A stretch of 12,082 bases of DNA, from NCBI GenBank assembly GCA_038239195.1, contig JBBSEZ010000309.1, positions 1 through 12,082 of the forward strand, read 5' to 3'. Origin of the DNA: JBBSEZ01 sp038239195. Its GTDB lineage: Bacteria > Planctomycetota > Planctomycetia > Gemmatales > Gemmataceae. Below, piece after piece: positions 8,801-12,082 of this stretch; position 1 is the first letter of the stretch, and the number at the start of each line of letters is the position of its first letter. The notes under the pieces were generated by a model, which was not told the DNA's origin, did no database searches, and saw only the letters and a program-made list of their open reading frames with translations. A program made the position numbers and the translations under genes.

Positions 8801-9158
8801 TCGGATCGAGGGCGACGCAGCCGATCGAGTAGGAGCCCTGGGCGTCGAAGATCGGCTGCCAGGTGGTGCCGGCGTTGGTGGTCTTCCAGACGCCGCCGGA
8901 GGCGACGGCGACGTAATAGTGGGCGCGGTTGCGCGGGTGGACGGCGAGGCCGACGATGCGGCCGGAGAAGGTGGCGGGGCCGAGGGAGCGCAGGCGAAGG
9001 CCGGCGAGCGCCTCGGCGCTTGGAGCGGGCAAGACGGGCTCTTTGGGGATAGGGCGAGAGACGTCGTTGATGTTGTCGATCTTTTTCGGGGGCGTATCGG
9101 GGACGGCGGCGAGGGGGGCGACGAGGAGCAGCGGCAGCAGGAGCAGGCGTCGCAACAC
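5835..9158 (-). CDS. secreted Asp-box (BNR/sortilin-like) beta-propeller protein
   Basis: An 1107-residue exported protein of unknown substrate. The start is a GTG at 9158 with GGAGG 7 bases before it; a TTG follows directly and is less well spaced. Residues 1-18 (LRRLLLLPLLLVAPLAA) are a signal peptide. Residues about 55-755 contain eleven Asp-box motifs (S/T-x-D-x-G-x-T/S-W) at 93, 147, 198, 256, 306, 349, 392, 533, 605, 659 and 707. Those at 349 and 392 are degenerate. They predict one or two beta-propellers like those of GH74 or VPS10/sortilin proteins. No catalytic pair can be assigned. A charged linker with a run of five Glu (about 820-850) and a beta domain (about 850-940) follow, then a helical, probably coiled-coil tail (950-1095). 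This architecture is common in planctomycetes and often named 'glycosyl hydrolase', without proof of activity. Confidence 0.93.
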   Translation of the reverse strand: MLRRLLLLPLLLVAPLAAVPDTPPKKIDNINDVSRPIPKEPVLPAPSAEALAGLRLRSLGPATFSGRIVGLAVHPRNRAHYYVAVASGGVWKTTNAGTTWQPIFDAQGSYSIGCVALDPKNPNVVWVGTGENNSQRSVGYGDGVYKSLDGGKTWQNVGLTTSEHVGKILIDPRDSNTVYVAAQGPLWKSGGERGLYKTADGGKSWQRILNVSADTGVTDIVLDPRNPDVLLAAAHQRRRHVWTLLNGGPESALYRSTDAGKTWAPVQAGLPKVDLGRIGLAVAPSNPNIVYATIEAADGKGGVFRSLDGGITWERRNPFDQIGMYYSHLVVDPKNAERIYVMNVYVMVSDDGGKSLRRLGQRHAHVDNHCIWIDPNDTDFYLVGCDGGLYESHDRAANWKHHANLPVTQFYEVAVDDAAPFYNVYGGTQDNFTLGGPARTRSVHGITNADWWVFQDGDGFHCKVDPRDPNTVYAEMQYGGLARFDRRTGERLGIQPQPGKGEPPLRWNWSSPLVLSPHAPTRLYFAANRVFRSDDRGDSWKTISGDLTRQIDRDKLPVMGKVWGPDAVARHNHTSFFGNVVALAESPKTEGLLYAGTDDGLLQVTEDGGKSWRKIERFPGVPAGTYVARLLASQHAAATVYAVSNNHKNGDFAPYLLVSNDLGKTWRSLAGSALDGKLPHEPVLALAEDHVEPHLLFAGTERGLYFTADGGKRWSRLKGGLPTIAVRDLAIQRRENDLIVGTFGRGIYVLDDYSPLRSFKAPVLEAEAHLFPVKDALLYVPTRQYGLRGKSFLGEAFYVADNPPFGATVTYHLKGPLLTAKQKRQAAEKEGKAAAPTKEQLRDEEEEEAPAVLLTIADSTGAVVRTLTGPVTKGVHRVAWDLREPAATLPRPQPGGDEDVFREPPGGPLVMPGTYKVALAVRAQGTVRSLGEAREFKVVVPAPTTATPAERKELFEFQRKVTRLQRAVAGALEAAQGLEQRLGQIKQALDHVPGATAKDKALARSLEKRNRAVLRALRGDVVLRKHAENVPLSIAGRVGKIASEQRFSLSRPTKTHQEAYAIAGAELAAELGKLRALIDGDLRALEKALDAAGAPWTPGRLPEWKEP

Positions 9159-9269
9159 GGGGCAACCTCCGGTCGAAGGGGCGCGTCGCTCGGCGAGGAG
9201 CGGGGCGGTAGTGTGGGCGGACTTCGTTGTAACCGGCGCGGCGGTGGGGGTCAATGCGCCGGGCGCTGC

Positions 9270-9322
9270 TCGCCAAGCCGCAAGCGGCGAACTTCCCGGG
9301 CCCGCCGCTTGCGGCTTGGCGA
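9270..9322. repeat. perfect 20-bp inverted repeat in the divergent promoter region
   Basis: Arms at 9270-9289 and 9303-9322 are perfect inverted copies (20 of 20) around a 13-base loop. They are rich in AAGCCGC/GCGGCTT. The element sits between the starts of the divergent Asp-box (9158, -) and caspase-FGE (9426, +) genes, 112 and 104 bases from each. It reads as a strong hairpin from either strand and has no T-run. It is most likely a REP-like interspersed palindrome; a shared regulatory site is possible but larger than a usual operator. Confidence 0.85.
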
Positions 9323-9347
9323 TCCCGCTCCCCACCCCACTTTTTCG

Positions 9348-9377
9348 ATGACGCGCCGCCCCTCTCGCCGTTATGCT
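9348..9377 (+). promoter_or_regulatory. possible promoter of the caspase-FGE gene
   Basis: ATGACG (9348-9353) and TATGCT (9372-9377) each match 4 of 6 bases of the sigma-70 -35 and -10 hexamers and are separated by 18 bases. The predicted start near 9384 leaves a leader of about 40 bases. An overlapping GCTAAT (9375-9380) is an alternative -10. This is the most AT-rich stretch of the divergent region, which gives weak support. Confidence 0.28.
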
Positions 9378-9425
9378 AATTCTGTCCACGCTCCGCCCTC
9401 GCGGGCCGTACCGGAGACCGCCTTC

Positions 9426-11204
9426 ATGCAAGCCATGCAGCAATCCTCGCGTCTCGTGGCCCTGGCGCTGGTCGCCCTTCTCGGCGCGCTGTTCGCGGCG
9501 CCTGGCGGTAAGGGGCAGGTGGAAAAGAAGGCCGAGGCCTCCAAGGGCCGGCAACTCGCCCTCGTCGTTGGCGTGCGCCAGTACAAGAAGGGCGAGTTGC
9601 GCCCCCTCAAGTACGCCGACAAGGACGCCGCCGCGCTGGCGGAGGCCCTCAAAAACGGCGGCTACCGGCGCGTGGTGCTGCTGACCTACGAAGCCGCCGC
9701 GGAGGACGCCGACCTGCTGCCGACGGCGCGCAACATCCAGACACAGCTCCGGGCCATCACCGAGGGGTGCGCGAAGGAGGACAGCATCCTCTTCATCTTC
9801 ACCGGCCACGGCGTGCAGCTCGCCGGCAGCAAGGACTATTACCTTTGTCCCATCGACGCCGAGTTGGGGGACAAGGAGACGCTCTTCGCCCTGGGCGACC
9901 TCTACAAGGAGCTGGCGCAATCGAAGGCGGGGACCAAGGTCGCCATCCTCGACGCCTGTTATCCCAAGGCGTCTGCCAACGGGACGGTGCGCGTCGAGCT
10001 CCTTCCCAAACCGCAGGAAATCCAGGTGCCCGAGGGCGTGCGGGCGCTGTTCGGCTGCGCGCCGGGGCAGTTCTGCTACGAGGGCACCCGCATCAAGCAG
10101 GGCCTGTTCTTCCACCATCTGCTCAAGGGGGTCGGCGGGGCGGCGGCCACCAAGGCCGGCCCCATCACCCTTGCCTCGCTCGCCAAATACGTGGGCGACG
10201 AACTGCCCGACGCCGTCAAGGAAGACGCCGGCCCGCGCGCCCGTCAGGCGCCGGTGCTCCGGGGCGACGCGCGCACCGCCGTCGCCCTGCTTTCTGGGCC
10301 TGCCACCTTCACGGCCCCGCTGCCGGGGGCCAAGGGGATCGCCAACTCGATCGGCATGAGGCTGGTGCTGCTGCCCAAGGGCAAGTTTCGCATGGGCTCG
10401 CCCGACGGCGAGCTCGGGCGCGACAACGACGAGGGCCCCGTTCACGACGTGGAGCTCACCAAGCCGTTCTACCTGGCGGCCCACGCCGTCACCATCGGCC
10501 AGTTCAAGCAGTTCGTCAAGGCGAGCGGCTACCGGACCGACGCCGAGACCGAGGGCACGGGCGGGAGCGGCTACGACCCCGTGGCCATGAAGATCGAGGG
10601 CAACAACAGGCCCCAGTTCAACTGGAAGGAGGTCGGCTGGCCGCAGACGGACCGCCATCCGGTGGTGAACGTGAGCTGGAACGACGCGATGAAGTTCTGC
10701 GAATGGCTCTCCAAGAAGGAGAAGAAGGCCTATCGGCTCCCCACGGAGGCGGAGTGGGAGTACGCCTGCCGGGCGGGCACCTCGACGCGCTACTGGTGCG
10801 GGGACGCCGACGAAAACCTCAAGGGCGTCGGCAACGTCGCCGACACGTCCCTCAAGGCGAGACTGGGGCCCGGGGGGGCGGTTCAGTGCGTCGATTGGAG
10901 CGACGGCCACCCCTTCACGGCGCCGGTCGGCAGTTTCCGGCCCAACCCCTGGGGGCTGTACGACATGCACGGCAACGTCTTCCAGTGGTGCAACGACTGG
11001 ATGGACACCAACTATTACCGCGTCAGCCCGCTGACCGACCCGCCCGGCCCGGCGATCGGGACGCGCCACATCTACCGCGGCGGTTGCTGGAGCGCAAACC
11101 CACGCGGGTCGCGCTCGGCCTATCGGCTGTGGGGCATGCCCGCCGAGCGCAACTGCCGGGTCGGCTTCCGCGTCGCGTACGACGCCCACGTGCGGGCGCG
11201 CTGA
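9426..11204 (+). CDS. secreted caspase (peptidase C14)-FGE/SUMF1 domain fusion protein
   Basis: A 592-residue two-domain protein. The ATG at 9426 has GGAGA 8 bases upstream; an ATG at 9435 is an alternative. Residues 1-25 form a signal peptide (LVALALVALLGALFAA), with no lipobox. Residues about 42-290 are a caspase-like fold: LALVVGVRQY strand, FIFTGHG with His128 and AILDACYPK with Cys178, the expected His-Cys dyad. Residues about 304-587 are a formylglycine-generating-enzyme-like domain (IGMRLVLLPKGKFRMGS, VVNVSWNDAMKFCEWL, YRLPTEAEWEYACRAGT, NPWGLYDMHGNVFQW, GFRVAY). The two FGE catalytic cysteines align with Ala557 and Ser562, so sulfatase activation is unlikely and the domain probably binds a ligand. 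The peptidase may be active. The target is unknown, and the divergent neighbour gives no firm hint. Confidence 0.93.
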   Translation: MQAMQQSSRLVALALVALLGALFAAPGGKGQVEKKAEASKGRQLALVVGVRQYKKGELRPLKYADKDAAALAEALKNGGYRRVVLLTYEAAAEDADLLPTARNIQTQLRAITEGCAKEDSILFIFTGHGVQLAGSKDYYLCPIDAELGDKETLFALGDLYKELAQSKAGTKVAILDACYPKASANGTVRVELLPKPQEIQVPEGVRALFGCAPGQFCYEGTRIKQGLFFHHLLKGVGGAAATKAGPITLASLAKYVGDELPDAVKEDAGPRARQAPVLRGDARTAVALLSGPATFTAPLPGAKGIANSIGMRLVLLPKGKFRMGSPDGELGRDNDEGPVHDVELTKPFYLAAHAVTIGQFKQFVKASGYRTDAETEGTGGSGYDPVAMKIEGNNRPQFNWKEVGWPQTDRHPVVNVSWNDAMKFCEWLSKKEKKAYRLPTEAEWEYACRAGTSTRYWCGDADENLKGVGNVADTSLKARLGPGGAVQCVDWSDGHPFTAPVGSFRPNPWGLYDMHGNVFQWCNDWMDTNYYRVSPLTDPPGPAIGTRHIYRGGCWSANPRGSRSAYRLWGMPAERNCRVGFRVAYDAHVRAR

Positions 11205-11313
11205 AGGCCCTTTCGCTTGCCGCTTCGCCGTTTTCTCCCCCTGGTGCGCTCCGTTTTTGGCTCGATGGCCTCTTCCGGCCGGGCCGAAATTGTCGGAATT
11301 TCCACCTGGGGAT

Positions 11314-11342
11314 TTGACGGACCGGCACGTGCATCCTAGGGT
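11314..11342 (+). promoter_or_regulatory. candidate promoter of the flp leader
   Basis: TTGACG (11314-11319, 5 of 6 to the -35 consensus) is followed after 17 bases by TAGGGT (11337-11342, 3 of 6 to the -10 consensus). Transcription would start near 11350, placing the riboswitch about 80 bases into a leader of about 315 bases. The position fits the riboswitch well; the weak -10 keeps confidence modest. Confidence 0.35.
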
Positions 11343-11371
11343 TGTGGCACGAGCGGTTCGGAGGATGCACG
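11328..11371. repeat. 10-bp inverted repeat over the candidate flp promoter
   Basis: CGTGCATCCT (11328-11337) and AGGATGCACG (11362-11371) are perfect inverted copies 24 bases apart. The left arm ends on the first base of the candidate -10 hexamer and the right arm lies just inside the predicted transcript. The spacing suits a looped or two-site operator, but no regulator is known. It could also be chance. Positions 11205-11313 hold no gene; the only structure seen there is an AT-rich GAAATT/AATTTC hairpin at 11286-11302. Confidence 0.45.
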
Positions 11372-11425
11372 CGGCGGACGGAAACGCTCAGGCCGGCCGC
11401 GGCGGAATAGTCCAACGTATCGCCT

Positions 11426-11516
11426 CTTCATCCTCGACAAAGGCAAACTCGCCGCGAGGCGGGGACGCAAAGCCGTGGGCCCTCTTCGGAGGGTTGCCAG
11501 GTTACCGAAGGGGTGA
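11426..11516 (+). promoter_or_regulatory. GEMM-I (c-di-GMP-I type) riboswitch aptamer
   Basis: The conserved blocks of the GEMM-I aptamer occur in order: AAAGGCAAAC (11439-11448), GGGACGCAAAGCC (11462-11474) and GCCAGGTTACCG (11496-11507). P1 can form from CCTCG (11432-11436) with CGAAGG (11506-11511), with one bulged A. P2 is CGCC/GGCG (11450-11461) capped by a GCGA loop, the GNRA type that docks onto P3 in known structures. P3 ends in CCCTC/GAGGG with a TTCG loop (11480-11493). The bases equivalent by eye to V. cholerae Vc2 G20, A47 and C92 are G, A and C. The ligand is therefore probably c-di-GMP, though the relative that senses 3',3'-cGAMP is not excluded. It lies about 150 bases before the first flp gene. 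Confidence 0.92.
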
Positions 11517-11565
11517 GGAACTTCGCACACCCGTCGATGCGCAGCGCGCGGTCATCGGTGCTCGA

Positions 11566-11662
11566 GCTTCCCCATCTCCTTGCCGAGTCGCCTGAAGAGG
11601 ACAGCCGGTCGCGGTCGCGCGTCTCCTCGCGCGCTTGCGGCCAAGGAACAGGAAAGGGAAGC
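11566..11662 (+). promoter_or_regulatory. possible Shine-Dalgarno-masking helix of the riboswitch
   Basis: GCTTCCC (11566-11572) is perfectly complementary to GGGAAGC (11656-11662), which contains the ribosome-binding purines 3-9 bases before the flp start. TCCTTG (11577-11582) pairs with CAAGGA (11642-11647) in the same arrangement. Inside lies a GC hairpin, CGCGCG/CGCGCG (11616-11633). A long stem could therefore hide the ribosome site, which would suit translational control. No T-run follows any hairpin, so an intrinsic terminator is not visible. The alternative pairing with the aptamer is not evident by eye. Confidence 0.3.
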
Positions 11663-11664
11663 GC

Positions 11665-11856
11665 ATGAAGAAGTGGCTTGCCAAGGCCGGGGAGTTCCTC
11701 GCCAGCGAGGACGGCCCGACGGCGGTCGAGTATGCGGTGATGCTGGCCCTCATCATCGTCGTGTGCATTACCGCCATCACGACCCTGGGCAGCAACGCCA
11801 ACAGCACCTTCGCCAACGTGGCCCTCAATGCGGCCGCAGCCTCGAAGGGCTCTTGA
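11665..11856 (+). CDS. flp: Flp family type IVb pilin, first copy
   Basis: A 63-residue prepilin of the Flp/Tad type, exported to the inner membrane, processed by a TadV-type prepilin peptidase and assembled into thin adhesive pili. The leader ends at Gly17 and the mature start PTAVEY has Glu at +5 and Tyr at +6, the Flp signature. The hydrophobic helix AVMLALIIVVCITAIT (24-39) follows, with a Cys at 34. The tail is small and rich in Ala, Asn and Ser. The ATG at 11665 is chosen because GGAAAGGGAAG lies directly before it; an in-frame TTG at 11635 would add a non-conserved stretch. It is the first gene after the riboswitch and is likely controlled by it. No tad assembly gene is in the window. 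Confidence 0.95.
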   Translation: MKKWLAKAGEFLASEDGPTAVEYAVMLALIIVVCITAITTLGSNANSTFANVALNAAAASKGS

Positions 11857-11941
11857 ACCACGCATCGGTGGAAGATGCAACCAAACCGATTCGCGGCGCG
11901 AGATACCCAACACGAGCACCGAAACGAACGAGGAGACAGCG

Positions 11942-12082
11942 ATGCGTAAGTTCACGAAGGCCTTGGTCAGCTTCATCAAGGCGGAAGATGGCCCGACGGC
12001 GGTCGAGTACGCCGTCATGCTGGCCCTGATCATCGTCGTGTGCATCACCGCCATCACGGCGCTGGGCACCAACGCCAACAAC
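11942..12082 (+). CDS. flp: Flp family type IVb pilin, second copy (3' end cut by window)
   Basis: The first 47 residues of a second Flp prepilin. Its ATG has AGGAG (11931-11935) 6 bases upstream. The core EDGPTAVEYAVMLALIIVV and the following CITAIT are identical to the first copy; differences are confined to the leader (RKFTKALVSFIKA) and to a few positions after the helix (A for T, T for S, N for S). Processing after Gly17 with Glu at +5 is conserved. It starts 85 bases after the first flp stop, with no clear terminator between, so both are probably on the riboswitch-bearing transcript. Tandem Flp genes are usual at the head of tad loci. The stop codon lies beyond the window. Confidence 0.94.
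   Translation, partial: MRKFTKALVSFIKAEDGPTAVEYAVMLALIIVVCITAITALGTNANN

Noticed and set aside
9159..11189. Upstream extension of the Asp-box reading frame on the minus strand
   Set aside because: The signal peptide and the GGAGG-spaced GTG at 9158 fix the start; the extension is antisense to the caspase-FGE gene.
7077..11204. Very long open frame on the plus strand crossing the Asp-box gene into the caspase-FGE gene
   Set aside because: Only the part from 9426 shows a signal peptide and domains; the rest is the antisense shadow of the Asp-box gene.
11030..11204. C-type-lectin/FGE-like C-terminus as a variable region of a diversity-generating retroelement
   Set aside because: No reverse transcriptase, template repeat or cluster of AAY codons is visible; the C-terminal codons are ordinary for this genome.
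11286..11302. GAAATT/AATTTC hairpin as a terminator of the caspase-FGE gene
   Set aside because: The stem is short and AT-rich and no T-run follows.
11616..11633. CGCGCG/CGCGCG hairpin as an intrinsic terminator after the riboswitch
   Set aside because: It is followed by purine-rich sequence without a T-run, so it is not an intrinsic terminator; it may only be part of the leader fold.
1..12082. CRISPR arrays, tRNA or rRNA genes, insertion sequences with transposases
   Set aside because: No regularly spaced direct repeats, cloverleaf genes, ribosomal RNA motifs or transposase motifs were seen on either strand.

Overview
The window is GC-rich, bacterial and gene-dense. Several gene types point to a planctomycete, probably near the Gemmataceae: a eukaryote-like isoleucyl-tRNA synthetase, a caspase fused to a formylglycine-enzyme-like domain, a long secreted BNR/sortilin-like protein, futalosine-pathway menaquinone synthesis, and small GC-rich interspersed palindromes. 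This assignment is inference from gene types; no marker gene settles it.

Layout. Positions 1-99 hold a terminator-like hairpin and a possible promoter. ileS (100-3510, +) follows, with a start/stop-overlapping 69-residue gene (3507-3716, +). A 336-base gap carries a nested, MITE-like inverted repeat (about 3811-3950). mqnE (4053-5192, +) overlaps tail-to-tail with a small SAM-dependent methyltransferase (5182-5790, -). That gene lies downstream of a 1107-residue secreted Asp-box propeller protein (5835-9158, -), with a short palindrome between the two. A divergent intergenic region (9159-9425) carries a perfect 20-bp inverted repeat. It is followed by a secreted caspase-FGE fusion protein (9426-11204, +). 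The last part is a 460-base non-coding leader (11205-11664) with a candidate promoter, a 10-bp inverted repeat and a clear cyclic-dinucleotide (GEMM-I, c-di-GMP-I type) riboswitch aptamer. It leads into two tandem, nearly identical Flp type IVb pilin genes, the second cut by the window end.

How the parts work together. Most genes look like unrelated housekeeping or exported-protein units. The coherent system is at the right end: a second-messenger riboswitch in the leader of Flp (Tad) pilin genes. It suggests that a cyclic dinucleotide sets pilin expression directly at the RNA level. A second point is that ileS has GVHH in place of the class I HIGH motif, a change linked to mupirocin hyper-resistance in type 2 IleRS enzymes.
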